Source: Defluviimonas salinarum
GTDB taxonomy: Bacteria; Pseudomonadota; Alphaproteobacteria; Rhodobacterales; Rhodobacteraceae
NCBI RefSeq assembly: GCF_026013545.1
Contig: NZ_JAPDOG010000005.1
Span: forward strand, 62,001 to 126,000
Length of the DNA stretch: 64,000 nt
Direction of reading: 5' to 3'
Positions 19,456-32,884 of this stretch are shown here, piece by piece (within the stretch, counting starts at the first letter, position 1; every line of letters starts with the position of its first letter). The notes below the pieces were generated by a model that was not told the DNA's origin, did no database searches, and was given only the letters and a program-made list of their open reading frames with translations. The position numbers and the translations under genes are program-made.

Positions 19456-19488
19456 AATCAGGACCTTGGGCGCGCTATCAGGCCGCGC

Positions 19489-20289
19489 TCAGGACATGCC
19501 CATCTCGGCCAACATCGCCTCGATTCGCGGGACGTCTTCCGGGTTGTTCAGCTCCCAGAACTGCCGCCCGCGCGCCTCGACCTCGACGCAAAGAACCGTC
19601 CGTCCGCACTCGAGGAACCGGAGCTGTTCCAGACCCTCGAGAGTCTCCAGGGCACCGGTCTCCCAGCCCGGATAGGCGGCGAGCGCGGCGGGGCGGTAGG
19701 CATAGACGCCGATATGATGGAAGACCGGCGTCGCCTCGTCCGCGCCGTAACGCCGGCCGGTATATGGTATCACTTCCTTCGAGAAGTAGAGCGCCCGGCG
19801 GCCGGCGCCGAAAACCGCGGTCGTGCCGCCGACGCGCCCCGCGCGGCGATCCTCGAGGAACCCGTTCAGCGCGCGGCCGTCGCAGCGCAGCACCGGCGTC
19901 GCGATATCGGCGCCGGGATCGGCCTGCAGCCCCGCGACCAGCGCCTCGACGAACCAGTGCGGCGTGAGCGGCGCGTCGCCCTGCAGGTTGACGACGATGT
20001 CATAGCGGCCGCCAAGCGCCGCATGCGCCTCGGCGCAGCGTTCGGTGCCGTTGCGGCAGGCTTCCGACGTCATCACGACCTCGGCGCCGAAACCCTCGGC
20101 TTCCGCCTTGATACGGTCATCGTCGGTCGCCACGACGACGCGGTCGACACCCTTGACCTGCGTCGCCGCTTCCCAGCTGCGCCGGATCAGCGTGCGCGCC
20201 TCGCCGTCAGCACCCTTCAGCGCGACGAGCGGCTTGCCCGGATAGCGTGTCGAGGCATAGCGGGCGGGAATGACGACGAGAACGGTCAC
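19489..20289 (-). CDS. kdsB: 3-deoxy-manno-octulosonate cytidylyltransferase
   Basis: KdsB activates Kdo to CMP-Kdo for LPS core or capsule synthesis. The protein has 266 residues from a GTG start at 20289. The N-terminal nucleotide-binding segment is VIPARYASTRYPGKPL and further family marks are VVVATDDDRI and VNLQGDAPL. The GTG overlaps the TGA of cysQ (GTGA). A much longer in-frame opening runs upstream through cysQ but is a shadow. The step before it in the pathway, arabinose-5-phosphate formation, is supplied by kdsD at 7672. Confidence 0.94.
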   Translation of the reverse strand: MTVLVVIPARYASTRYPGKPLVALKGADGEARTLIRRSWEAATQVKGVDRVVVATDDDRIKAEAEGFGAEVVMTSEACRNGTERCAEAHAALGGRYDIVVNLQGDAPLTPHWFVEALVAGLQADPGADIATPVLRCDGRALNGFLEDRRAGRVGGTTAVFGAGRRALYFSKEVIPYTGRRYGADEATPVFHHIGVYAYRPAALAAYPGWETGALETLEGLEQLRFLECGRTVLCVEVEARGRQFWELNNPEDVPRIEAMLAEMGMS

Positions 20290-21083
20290 TGTTTCACCAG
20301 AAGAACACCCGGCGCATAGGCGATGAAGAACGGGTTCTCGAAACCCGGCTTGCCGTAGGTCAGCGGACTGTGGTCGTCGAAGCGCACGACCTCGCCGCCC
20401 GCGCCGCGCAGCACCGCGTCGCCCGCGGCGGTGTCCCATTCCATCGTCCGCCCGAGCCGCGGGTAGAGATCGGCCTCGCCGGTCGCGACGAGGCAGAACT
20501 TGAGGCTCGACCCCGCGCTCGTCATGTCGCGCACCGCATATGCCGCGATGTAGTCGTCGGTCGCCTGGTCGCGATGCGACTTCGAGGCCACCACCATCAG
20601 GCCCCGGTTGTCGGGCACCGAAACCGTGATCGGCACCTGTTCGCCGGGCGCTTCCTTGTCGAAGGCGCCCTTCTCCTCCACCGCGCGGCCATCGCCGAGC
20701 GTGTAGAAGAGCCGTCCCTTGGCCGGCGCATAGACGACGCCGCGCAAGGGTACGCCGGCCTCGACATAGGCGATGTTCACGGTGAAGTCGCCGCGCCGCT
20801 GGACGAATTCCTTGGTTCCGTCCAGGGGGTCGACGATGAGGAAGGTCGAGACCGCCTGCCCGTGGCTCGCCGCCTGCTCCTCGGTCACGAGCGCCACGGC
20901 GGGAAACGCCTCGGCGAGTCCTTCGGAAATCAGCGCATCTGCAGCCTCGTCGGCCTCGGTCACCGGGCTCGCGTCGGACTTGGACCGCACCTCGAAATCG
21001 GGGGAACTGTAGATCTCCATGATCCGGTCCCCGGCCTCGAGCGCGAGGCGCCGCATCACCATTGTCAGGCGGTCGAAATCCAA
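20286..21083 (-). CDS. cysQ: 3'(2'),5'-bisphosphate nucleotidase
   Basis: This 265-residue inositol-monophosphatase-fold enzyme hydrolyses 3'-phosphoadenosine 5'-phosphate (PAP), the by-product of PAPS use. The metal-binding motifs are DPLDGTKEF, the upstream VTEADEAAD and EE, and WDTAAGDAVL near the C-terminus. It is the first gene of a two-gene operon with kdsB. Since a PAPS-type sulfotransferase lies 6 kb away, removal of PAP from sulfation is a plausible local role, besides the general role in sulfate assimilation. An inositol monophosphatase is less likely given the KEF after DPLDGT. Confidence 0.92.
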   Translation of the reverse strand: MDFDRLTMVMRRLALEAGDRIMEIYSSPDFEVRSKSDASPVTEADEAADALISEGLAEAFPAVALVTEEQAASHGQAVSTFLIVDPLDGTKEFVQRRGDFTVNIAYVEAGVPLRGVVYAPAKGRLFYTLGDGRAVEEKGAFDKEAPGEQVPITVSVPDNRGLMVVASKSHRDQATDDYIAAYAVRDMTSAGSSLKFCLVATGEADLYPRLGRTMEWDTAAGDAVLRGAGGEVVRFDDHSPLTYGKPGFENPFFIAYAPGVLLVKQ

Positions 21084-21218
21084 GGCGGCATCTCCTCATT
21101 CGGTGCGAGTTGATCGGCAGAGCGGTTCACCTTATGATCGCCCGCTAAGGGATCGGCAAGATTTCCGGGCGAAAAAACACCAGTCTCAGGCATCATCAGC
21201 GGAATCGGGCAGAGCGGC

Positions 21219-22040
21219 ATGTTCGGAGTAGAGCGGCGGAAATCCCGGCTGAACTCGTCGCTGGCGATCCTCGAACTCATCTATCACAGCACGGTGCGCG
21301 CGATCCGGCGCAACCACAAGAATGCCTTGGTGGGGCTTCTGACCAACATCCTGCAGACGGTGATCTTCATCGGCGCCTTCATCGTAACTTTCAACCTGCT
21401 CGGCATGCGCGGCAGCGCGATTCGCGGCGATTTCACCGTCTACATCATGACGGGCATCTTCACGTTCATGTGCAACATCAAGACGTCGGGCGCGGTCATC
21501 GGCTCGGAAGGTCCGACCTCGGGAATGATGCTGCACGCGCCGATGAACACCGCCATCGCGATCGGCTCGGCGGCGCTCGCGGCTCTCTACACCCAGGTCC
21601 TGTCGATCGTCGTGATACTCGGGGTCTATCACATGGCCTACGCGCCGGTGCAGATCGAAGATCCCGTTGGCGCGCTGGGAATGCTCATCCTCTCCTGGCT
21701 CTACGGGATCGGGATCGGCATGGTCGTGCTCGCGATCAAGCCGTGGTGGCCGGCGTTCGCACGCGTCGCGCAACAGATCTACACCCGCGTCAACATGTTC
21801 GCCTCGGGTAAGATGTTCGTCGGCAACACACTCAGCTTCTCGCTGCTGGCGATGTTCGACTGGAACCCGCTCTTTCACATCATCGACCAGATGCGCGGCT
21901 TCGTGTTCATCAACTACAATCCGCACAACTCGTCGCTGACCTACCCTGTCTATTTCACGCTCGCGCTGATCGCCGTCGGGCTGATGGGCGAGTTCAAGAC
22001 CCGCAAACACGCCTCAGCGAGCTGGAACGCGGCGCGCTGA
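21219..22040 (+). CDS. ABC-2 type transporter permease, polysaccharide-export type
   Basis: The protein has 273 residues with about six hydrophobic segments (for example LLTNILQTVIFIGAFIVTF and the last one YFTLALIAVGLMGEF). The cytoplasmic N-terminus with SLAILELIYHSTVRAIRRNHKNALVG and the central layout resemble KpsM/Wzm-like permeases that export capsule, O-antigen or teichoic-type glycans. The matching ATPase is not in the window, so it must be encoded elsewhere. It is divergent from cysQ-kdsB. Confidence in the substrate class is moderate. Confidence 0.78.
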   Translation: MFGVERRKSRLNSSLAILELIYHSTVRAIRRNHKNALVGLLTNILQTVIFIGAFIVTFNLLGMRGSAIRGDFTVYIMTGIFTFMCNIKTSGAVIGSEGPTSGMMLHAPMNTAIAIGSAALAALYTQVLSIVVILGVYHMAYAPVQIEDPVGALGMLILSWLYGIGIGMVVLAIKPWWPAFARVAQQIYTRVNMFASGKMFVGNTLSFSLLAMFDWNPLFHIIDQMRGFVFINYNPHNSSLTYPVYFTLALIAVGLMGEFKTRKHASASWNAAR

Positions 22041-22145
22041 TCCGGGTGCTCCGTCGCGGATTTCGACAGTTGGGCCGGCGAGTGTGGCCGTGATTGGGCC
22101 CGGCGTCTTGCTCTGTCGGTCTTTGTCCGGGTGGCGATTCGCAGT

Positions 22146-22790
22146 TCAGTCCACGACCCGGAGCGTGAGGTTGATGCGTCCGCCTTTCGGCAGGAGCGTC
22201 GATGAGCCGGACGCGATCCGGTCGACGCCATGATAGGCGAGCCGCGCCTCCCCGCCGAGCGCCAGGACGTCACCGGAACGAAGCCAGAAGCTTTTCGTCG
22301 GCCCGCCGCGGGTCGTGCCGCCGATCCGAAACCGGGCGTCGTCACCGAGGCTGATCGACAGGACCGGCCAGCGGAAATCGGCCTCGTCACGGTCCTGATG
22401 CAGGCCCATCCGCGCATCTACATCGTAGAAATTCACCAGACAGCAATCGGGAGCGCGCTCCGCGCCCACGAGACGGCGCCAGACCGCCTGTACCCGCTCC
22501 GGGATCGGCGGCCAGTCTGAGCCACAGGGATGGCGCGGAACGTAGCGGTAGCCCTTCCGGTCCGCGTACCAGCCGTATTTCCCGGCCGAGGTCATCCGCA
22601 CCGACATCGGCTTGCCCCATGGGGTCAGCGGCGAGAACAGGGGCGCAGCCGCGACGACGGCGCGGATATCCCCGACCAGCGCAGCTTGTTCGTCTGCGTC
22701 GAGATAGAGAGCATACAAGGCCGCGCCCGCGATCCGGGCGGTGGGATCGGGCGGTACGGGCGACGCCGGAGAGTGGTCGCGATTTTCCAC
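22146..22790 (-). CDS. alkB: DNA oxidative demethylase AlkB
   Basis: AlkB is an Fe(II)/2-oxoglutarate dioxygenase that removes 1-methyladenine and 3-methylcytosine lesions. The protein has 214 residues. The iron ligands HxD ([11 protein letters not shown]) and the distal H (LAYHGVDRI) are present, and the arginine pair of the 2-oxoglutarate site is in [11 protein letters not shown]. The start is GTG at 22790 with AGGGA about seven bases upstream. It is divergent from dnaK. No ada gene is adjacent. Confidence 0.93.
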   Translation of the reverse strand: MENRDHSPASPVPPDPTARIAGAALYALYLDADEQAALVGDIRAVVAAAPLFSPLTPWGKPMSVRMTSAGKYGWYADRKGYRYVPRHPCGSDWPPIPERVQAVWRRLVGAERAPDCCLVNFYDVDARMGLHQDRDEADFRWPVLSISLGDDARFRIGGTTRGGPTKSFWLRSGDVLALGGEARLAYHGVDRIASGSSTLLPKGGRINLTLRVVD

Positions 22791-22822
22791 GGATTTTCCC
22801 TGTTTTTCCCGCCGTCACGGCG

Positions 22823-22852
22823 CTTGCAGCGTCAGATTCCCCTCCTTATATA
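22823..22852 (+). promoter_or_regulatory. Promoter of dnaK, sigma-32-like and sigma-70-like
   Basis: CTTGCA (22823-22828) and CTTATAT (22845-22851) match the alphaproteobacterial heat-shock consensus (CTTG, about 16-18 bp, CYTATNT). The same bases read as TTGCAG and TATATA with 17 bp spacing for the housekeeping sigma factor. It lies about 100 bp before the dnaK ATG. No CIRCE repeat was seen. Confidence 0.65.
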
Positions 22853-22955
22853 CCCCACGAAGCCGGTCGGGATCACCCGGCCGAAATCTAGGGATCGGCG
22901 TCAGGGGCCGCGATCGGATCTGGCGCCACATCATCGCCGAAGGAAAGGTACATAC

Positions 22956-24869
<1,914 letters not shown>

Positions 24870-24939
24870 CGCGACCGGAACCCCGGGGCCGGCCTGACGC
24901 GCGTCGGGCCGGCCCGCGCGTTCCCCGAGAGGGCGAAGA

Positions 24940-26097
24940 ATGGCGAAACGCGACTTCTACGAGGTTCTGGGTGTCGGACGCGGCGCATCGGCCGACGAGA
25001 TCAAGAAGGCCTATCGGGCGAAGGCCAAGGAGCTTCACCCCGATCGCAACAAGGACAAGCCGGAGGCCGAGGCCCAGTTCAAGGAAGTGAACGAGGCCTA
25101 CGACGTCCTCAAGGACGACACCCGCAAGGCGGCCTATGACCGCTTCGGCCATGCCGCCTTCGAGGGCGGAATGGGTGGCGGTCCGCGCGGCGGCGGGCGC
25201 GGCGGCTATGGCCAGCAGGGCGATTTCGCCAGCGCCTTCTCTGACGTGTTCGAGGACCTCTTCGGCGACTTCATGGGCGGCCGCGGCGGCGCCGGCGGAC
25301 GAAACCGCGCCCAGCGCGGCTCGGACTTGCGCTACAATCTTCGGGTCACGCTCGAGGAGGCCTATAGCGGTGCCCAGAAGTCGATCACCGTGCCGACCTC
25401 GGTTGCCTGCGGCATCTGCAACGGCACCGGGGCCGAGGGCGGCGCCGAACCGCAGACCTGCCCGACCTGTTCGGGCATGGGCAAGGTCCGTGCCCAGCAG
25501 GGCTTCTTCACGGTCGAGCGCACCTGCCCGACATGCGGCGGGCTCGGCCAGACGATCAAGAACCCGTGCAAGGTCTGCCACGGCGCCGGGCGTACCGAGA
25601 AGGAGCGCCAGCTTTCCGTCAACATCCCCGCGGGGGTCGAGACGGGCACGCGGATCCGCCTCGCCGGCGAGGGGGAAGCCGGGTTGCGCGGCGGTCCGGC
25701 CGGCGACCTTTACATCTTCATCGAGGTCCGCGAACACGCACTTTTCCAGCGCGACGGGGTCAACCTCTTCTGCCGGGTGCCGATCTGGATGACCACCGCG
25801 GCGCTCGGCGGCGAGGTCGAGGTGCCAACGATCGACGGCGGCCGCAGCCGGGTGAAGATCCCGTCGGGGGCGCAGACCGGCAAGCAGCTGCGGCTGCGCG
25901 GCAAGGGCATGCCGGCGCTGCGCGGCGGCGGCGTCGGCGACATGCTGATCGAGATTGCGGTCGAAACGCCGGTGAACCTCACCGCGCAGCAGCGCGAGCT
26001 CCTGCGCGAGTTCGAACGCCTGAGCGAGGACAACAACCCCGAAGGTTCGTCGTTCTTCTCCAAGGTCAAGAGCTTCTGGGACGGCATGAAGGGCTGA
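24940..26097 (+). CDS. dnaJ: Molecular chaperone DnaJ (Hsp40)
   Basis: The protein has 385 residues and stimulates DnaK ATP hydrolysis. The J domain (about 1-70) has the essential HPD in KELHPDRN. A glycine/phenylalanine-rich linker (about 75-115) follows. The zinc domain has four repeats ([32 protein letters not shown]). Two C-terminal client-binding beta domains complete a type I DnaJ. It is co-transcribed with dnaK and ends at a terminator. Confidence 0.98.
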   Translation: MAKRDFYEVLGVGRGASADEIKKAYRAKAKELHPDRNKDKPEAEAQFKEVNEAYDVLKDDTRKAAYDRFGHAAFEGGMGGGPRGGGRGGYGQQGDFASAFSDVFEDLFGDFMGGRGGAGGRNRAQRGSDLRYNLRVTLEEAYSGAQKSITVPTSVACGICNGTGAEGGAEPQTCPTCSGMGKVRAQQGFFTVERTCPTCGGLGQTIKNPCKVCHGAGRTEKERQLSVNIPAGVETGTRIRLAGEGEAGLRGGPAGDLYIFIEVREHALFQRDGVNLFCRVPIWMTTAALGGEVEVPTIDGGRSRVKIPSGAQTGKQLRLRGKGMPALRGGGVGDMLIEIAVETPVNLTAQQRELLREFERLSEDNNPEGSSFFSKVKSFWDGMKG

Positions 26098-26125
26098 GCC
26101 GGGCCTCCTGAGAAGGTTGAATTTG

Positions 26126-26157
26126 ACGGCGCGGCTCCCCGGCTGCGCCGTTTGTCT
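26126..26157 (+). terminator. Probable terminator after dnaJ
   Basis: ACGGCGC (26126-26132) pairs with GCGCCGT (26145-26151) around a 12-base loop. The T-rich TTGTCTTT runs to 26158. It stands 29 bp after the dnaJ stop. Confidence 0.6.
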
Positions 26158-26207
26158 TTCGGGCGCATGTTAACCAATCCTTCACCACGACGCGGGAATC
26201 TGGCCGC

Positions 26208-26969
26208 ATGGGACCGACTCGCGCCTTTCATGAAGCTCCGATGCCGCTCTTTCCGGGCGACGAAGCGCTCGCGGTCGCGCTGCCCGAGGGCAGGCTGCCC
26301 TCCTACATCAAGGACCACCGCCAACGGTTGCGCGCCCGTTTCATGGACGGCGGCGCGGCGGCGATTCCCGACTATGAACTCCTTGAACTCGTGCTTTTCC
26401 GAGCGATCCCGCGCCAGGATGTGAAGCCTCTCGCCCGTCGGCTGCTCGACCTGTTCGGCGATTTCAACCGCGTGCTCTCCGCGCCGGCGCACCGGCTCAC
26501 CGAGGTGCAGGGCGTCGGTGACGCCGTGGTGCAGGAGCTGAAGATCGTCGAGGCGGCGGCGCACCGGCTGGCGCGAACCAGGGTGATGCACCGCGCCGTC
26601 CTGTCGTCGTGGGACCAGCTTCTCGACTATTGCCGCACCGCGATGGCGCATCGGGAGACCGAGCAGTTCCGGGTGCTCTACCTCGACCGCAAGAACGTGC
26701 TGATCGCCGACGAGGAACAGGCGCGCGGCACCGTGGACCATGTGCCGGTCTATCCGCGCGAAGTGGTCAAGCGGGCGCTGGAGCTCAATGCGAGCGCTCT
26801 CATCCTCGTCCACAACCACCCTTCGGGCGACCCGACGCCGTCGGAGCAGGACATCGTCGTCACCGGCCAGATCCAGGACGCCGCTCGCGTCATGGGGATC
26901 GTCGTCCACGACCATCTGATCGTCGGCAAATCGCGCGAACTCAGCTTCCGGGCCGAGGGGTACTTCTGA
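26208..26969 (+). CDS. radC: RadC-family JAB/MPN domain protein
   Basis: The protein has 253 residues. An N-terminal helical part (about 35-110, with IPDYELLELVLFRAIPRQDVKPLARRLL) contains a helix-hairpin-helix (EVQGVGDAVVQELK). The C-terminal JAB domain has the zinc-site motif HNHPSGDPTPSEQD. Despite the name, a role in repair is not established for the family. It is convergent with secA and separated from it by hairpin sequences. Confidence 0.94.
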   Translation: MGPTRAFHEAPMPLFPGDEALAVALPEGRLPSYIKDHRQRLRARFMDGGAAAIPDYELLELVLFRAIPRQDVKPLARRLLDLFGDFNRVLSAPAHRLTEVQGVGDAVVQELKIVEAAAHRLARTRVMHRAVLSSWDQLLDYCRTAMAHRETEQFRVLYLDRKNVLIADEEQARGTVDHVPVYPREVVKRALELNASALILVHNHPSGDPTPSEQDIVVTGQIQDAARVMGIVVHDHLIVGKSRELSFRAEGYF

Positions 26970-27023
26970 TGAACCGGCCCGGATCATGAGACTCCGGCAA
27001 TCGTGGCGTATACGCGCGTTGCA

Positions 27024-27054
27024 CCCGGACCGCAGTTGCGTCGCGCGGTCCGGG
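27024..27054. other. Perfect 10 bp inverted repeat after radC
   Basis: CCCGGACCGC (27024-27033) and GCGGTCCGGG (27045-27054) are perfectly complementary around an 11-base loop. No T run follows on either strand. It may be a processing or termination hairpin for radC. The 218 bp gap between radC and secA holds this and one more hairpin but no gene. Confidence 0.4.
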
Positions 27055-27080
27055 CGTGACATTACACACGACCATTCGTG

Positions 27081-27113
27081 AAAATGGCGGGCCCCGATCC
27101 GGGTACCCGCCAT
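27081..27113 (-). terminator. Possible terminator of secA
   Basis: On the minus strand ATGGCGGG pairs with CCCGCCAT over 8 bp with a 14-base loop and is followed by only four T residues. It stands about 75 bp after the secA stop. Weak U tract, so only moderate support. Confidence 0.45.
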
Positions 27114-27187
27114 CAATACGCAGCCGTTGGCATATTCCCTTAAGCCGTGCGTCCGTCTTGCTATGCGGTCGGCAGTACGAACCCGCG

Positions 27188-29884
<2,697 letters not shown>

Positions 29885-30072
29885 TTTTTCTCCGCTCGGG
29901 TTCGACTGACTGACCTGTGAAGAAACGCGGCCTTGCCGCTGCCTCGCGCTGTGCCTAGAACGGCTGCGAAACCGGGTGCGGCTCGGCCCTCACGGGACCA
30001 TCGCGATGTAAGGGTCTGCCGTCCGATAGTCAACGTCGCGCCCCGTGCGCGGCCCGATGAGGAGTTGAGATC

Positions 30073-30921
30073 ATGCTGAAACCAGCCGCCCGCCTTGGCG
30101 CTGTTGCCCTGTCGCTGGCGCTGTCGGCGCCCGTCCTCGCCGCCGAACCGAGCGCCGAGACCGTTGTCGCCACCGTCAACGGCGTGGACATCACGCTCGG
30201 CCACATGATCGCTTTGCGCGAGAGCCTGCCGCCGCAATATCTCCAGCTCGACGACGAGACGCTGTTCAACGGCATCCTCGACCAGATCATCCAGCAGGCC
30301 GCGCTCGCCGAGGCCGCCGAGGCCGACATGGGCACGCGCGACAAGCTTTTCCTCGACAACCAGCGCCGCAGCTACCTTGCCGGCACCACGCTCGAGGAAA
30401 CTGCCGCCTCTGCGGTCACCGACGAGGCGGTGCAGTCGCTCTACGACGAGAAATACGCCAACACCGATCCCGGCACCGAATACAACGCCGCCCATATCCT
30501 CGTCGCGACCGAGGACGAGGCCAAGGCCATCAAGGCCGAACTTGACGGCGGCGCCGATTTTGCCGTGATCGCCAAGGAGAAATCTACCGATCGTGGCTCG
30601 GCGGAAGCCGGTGGCGACCTTGGCTGGTTCGGCGTCGGCATGATGGTGAAGCCCTTCGAGGACGCGGTTCTGGCGATGGAGGCCGGCACGGTCTCCGATC
30701 CGGTCCAGTCCGATTTCGGCTGGCACCTGATCAAGCTCAACGAGACCCGCGCCGCCACCGCGCCGACGATCGAGGACGTGCGCGCCGAACTCGAAGGCGA
30801 GTTGCAGGGCTCGGCAGTCGAGGCCAAGGTGACGGAACTGACCGAGGCGGCGAAGGTCGAGAAGATGGTCGAGGGAATCGATCCCGCCATCCTCAAGAAC
30901 ACCGCGCTCATCGAGAACTGA
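30073..30921 (+). CDS. Periplasmic parvulin-type peptidyl-prolyl isomerase
   Basis: The protein has 282 residues. A signal peptide ends near residue 23 (SAPVLAAEP). An N-terminal helical chaperone part (with VNGVDITLGHMIALRESLPPQYLQL) precedes a PpiC-type rotamase domain (about 135-230: AAHILVATEDEAKAI, GGDLGWFGVGMMVKPFEDAV, DFGWHLIKLNETR). It resembles the SurA/PrsA group and likely helps fold outer-membrane or secreted proteins. GAGGAG lies nine bases before the ATG. It is divergent from secA, so export and folding genes share a control region. argJ starts 24 bp after it. Confidence 0.91.
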   Translation: MLKPAARLGAVALSLALSAPVLAAEPSAETVVATVNGVDITLGHMIALRESLPPQYLQLDDETLFNGILDQIIQQAALAEAAEADMGTRDKLFLDNQRRSYLAGTTLEETAASAVTDEAVQSLYDEKYANTDPGTEYNAAHILVATEDEAKAIKAELDGGADFAVIAKEKSTDRGSAEAGGDLGWFGVGMMVKPFEDAVLAMEAGTVSDPVQSDFGWHLIKLNETRAATAPTIEDVRAELEGELQGSAVEAKVTELTEAAKVEKMVEGIDPAILKNTALIEN

Positions 30922-30944
30922 CAACGCCGGAACGGGGGACCGAC

Positions 30945-32375
30945 ATGGCCAAGAAGGACGACGACTGGAAGGCCGAGGCGAAGAAGCTGAAGGATCAGGT
31001 CAAGCGGCTGCGCAAGACCATCGAGGACCGCGTCCTGCCGGCCCTGGGCGAGACTGTCGAGGCCGGCGTCGACGCCGTGATCGACGCGGTCGCGACCGGT
31101 GCGGAAGCGGTCAGCGCGCGGGTGAAGCAGCCGAGCCCGGTCTCGCCGCTCGCCCCGCAGGACGGTTTCCCCGCGCTGCCGGTGATCGACGGCGTGGAGT
31201 TCGCCGCCGTCGAGGCCGGCGTGCGCTACAAGAACCGCACCGACGTGATGCTGGTGCGGCTCGCCCCCGGCACCGCGATCGCGGGCGCCTTCACCCGCTC
31301 GGCCACCCGCGCGGCCTGCGTGCTCGACTGCGAGGCCAAGCTCGCCGGGAAGCCCGCCTCCGAGGAGGGCGCGGCGATCGTCGTCAACTCCGGCAACGCC
31401 AACGCCTTCACCGGCAAGGCCGGGCAGGAGTCGGTCGACGCTGTCACCGATGCCGTCGCCCGCGCGCTCTCGATCCCGTCATCGCGGGTCCTCTCCTCCT
31501 CGACCGGCGTGATCGGCGAACCCCTGCCGCATGGCCGGATCACCGCCAAGCTTGGTGACCTCAGAACCGCGCTCGACGCCGGCGGGATCGAGCTGGCGGC
31601 GCGCGCGATCATGACGACCGACACCTTCCCCAAGGGCGCCTCCGCCGAGATCAAGGGCGACGGCGGGCCGATCCGCATCGCCGGCATCGCCAAGGGCTCC
31701 GGCATGATCGCGCCCGACATGGCGACGATGCTTGTCTACATCTTCACCGACGCGAGGATCTCCTCGGCCAACCTGCAGAAAATGGTCTCGCGCCAGGTCG
31801 ACGCCTCGTTCAACGCGATCACTGTGGACAGCGACACCTCGACCTCCGACGCGCTGATCGTCGCGGCGACCGGCAAGAGCCCAGCCGCCGAGATCGCGGA
31901 CATGCGCTCGGCGCCCGCCAAGGCCTTCGAAAAGGCGCTCGGCGTGGTGATGCTGGATCTGGCGAAACAGGTGGTGCGCGACGGCGAAGGGGCGACGAAA
32001 TTCGTCGAGGTCCGCGTCACCGGCGCAGCCGACGCCAGCGACGCCCACAGGGTCGCGATGGCGATCGCCAACTCGCCGCTCGTGAAGACCGCGATCGCGG
32101 GCGAGGACCCGAACTGGGGGCGCATCGTCATGGCGGTCGGCAAGTCCGGCGCCAAGGCCGACCGCGACACGCTGTCGATCCGTCTGGGCGACCTGCTCCT
32201 GGCCGAGAAGGGCTGGCGCAGCCCGGACTACAGCGAGGAGGAGGCGGCCGCCTACATGAAGCGCGACGAGCTGGTGATCTCGGTCAACCTCGGCCTCGGC
32301 AAGGGCGCGCGCACGGTCTGGACCTGCGACCTCACGCATCGCTACATCGACATCAACGCCGACTACCGGTCGTGA
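30945..32375 (+). CDS. argJ: Bifunctional ornithine acetyltransferase / N-acetylglutamate synthase with N-terminal extension
   Basis: ArgJ moves the acetyl group from N-acetylornithine to glutamate in the cyclic arginine pathway and can also use acetyl-CoA. The protein has 476 residues where about 405-410 is usual. The ArgJ fold begins near residue 66 (VSPLAPQDGFPALPVIDGVEF). The self-cleavage site is at MATML, with nucleophile T261. GSGMIAPDM and EDPNWGRIVMAVGKSG are present. Residues 1-62 are an extra, charged helical segment (KAEAKKLKDQVKRLRKTIEDR, then an alanine/valine-rich helix). The ATG has GGGGGA seven bases upstream. A GTG at about codon 60 would give a normal-length protein and cannot be ruled out. 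Confidence 0.93.
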   Translation: MAKKDDDWKAEAKKLKDQVKRLRKTIEDRVLPALGETVEAGVDAVIDAVATGAEAVSARVKQPSPVSPLAPQDGFPALPVIDGVEFAAVEAGVRYKNRTDVMLVRLAPGTAIAGAFTRSATRAACVLDCEAKLAGKPASEEGAAIVVNSGNANAFTGKAGQESVDAVTDAVARALSIPSSRVLSSSTGVIGEPLPHGRITAKLGDLRTALDAGGIELAARAIMTTDTFPKGASAEIKGDGGPIRIAGIAKGSGMIAPDMATMLVYIFTDARISSANLQKMVSRQVDASFNAITVDSDTSTSDALIVAATGKSPAAEIADMRSAPAKAFEKALGVVMLDLAKQVVRDGEGATKFVEVRVTGAADASDAHRVAMAIANSPLVKTAIAGEDPNWGRIVMAVGKSGAKADRDTLSIRLGDLLLAEKGWRSPDYSEEEAAAYMKRDELVISVNLGLGKGARTVWTCDLTHRYIDINADYRS

Positions 32376-32770
32376 GAACGCTCCTCGTCTCGGCGGTGGC
32401 GCTCATAGATCCCGACGGCCGGGTGCTCCTTGCACGCCGGCCGGAGGGCAAGTCGATGGCGGGCCTGTGGGAGTTTCCCGGCGGCAAGGTCGAACCCGGC
32501 GAGACGCCGGAGGCCGCGCTGATCCGCGAACTGCACGAGGAACTTGGCATCGACACCTGGGCAAGCTGCCTTGCGCCGCTGACGTTCGCGAGCCACGCTT
32601 ACGACGACTTCCACCTGCTGATGCCGCTCTTCGCCTGCCGGAAATGGCAGGGCATGCTGCAGTCGCGCGAGGGTCAGGAACTGGCCTGGGTCCGCCCGAA
32701 GGACCTGCGCAGCTACCCGATGCCGCCCGCCGACGTCCCGCTCATCCCGATCCTGCGCGACTGGCTCTGA
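32372..32770 (+). CDS. mutT: MutT-type Nudix hydrolase (8-oxo-dGTP diphosphatase)
   Basis: The protein has 132 residues and hydrolyses oxidised dGTP in the nucleotide pool. The Nudix box GGKVEPGETPEAALIRELHEELG is complete, preceded by LWEFP as in MutT. The GTG start overlaps the stop of argJ (GTGA), so it is coupled to arginine synthesis only by position. The following 840 bp differ in composition and hold no intact gene. Confidence 0.9.
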   Translation: MRTLLVSAVALIDPDGRVLLARRPEGKSMAGLWEFPGGKVEPGETPEAALIRELHEELGIDTWASCLAPLTFASHAYDDFHLLMPLFACRKWQGMLQSREGQELAWVRPKDLRSYPMPPADVPLIPILRDWL

Positions 32771-32884
32771 TAGCCACCCGAGCGACGATCCGCCAACAAA
32801 GTGGGGTGTCCGCAAATCGTGCTGGCCGGGATTGAACCCAAAGCCACATGGCGGCATCGCATTCCCAGAGCTGTGCTCGGGAAA

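Noticed and set aside
32824-32842. T-arm-like sequence (GGTTCAATCC on the minus strand) in the low-GC island, perhaps a tRNA remnant or attachment site
   Set aside because: I could not fold an acceptor stem or a proper anticodon arm around it, and no integrase is near. It may be chance.
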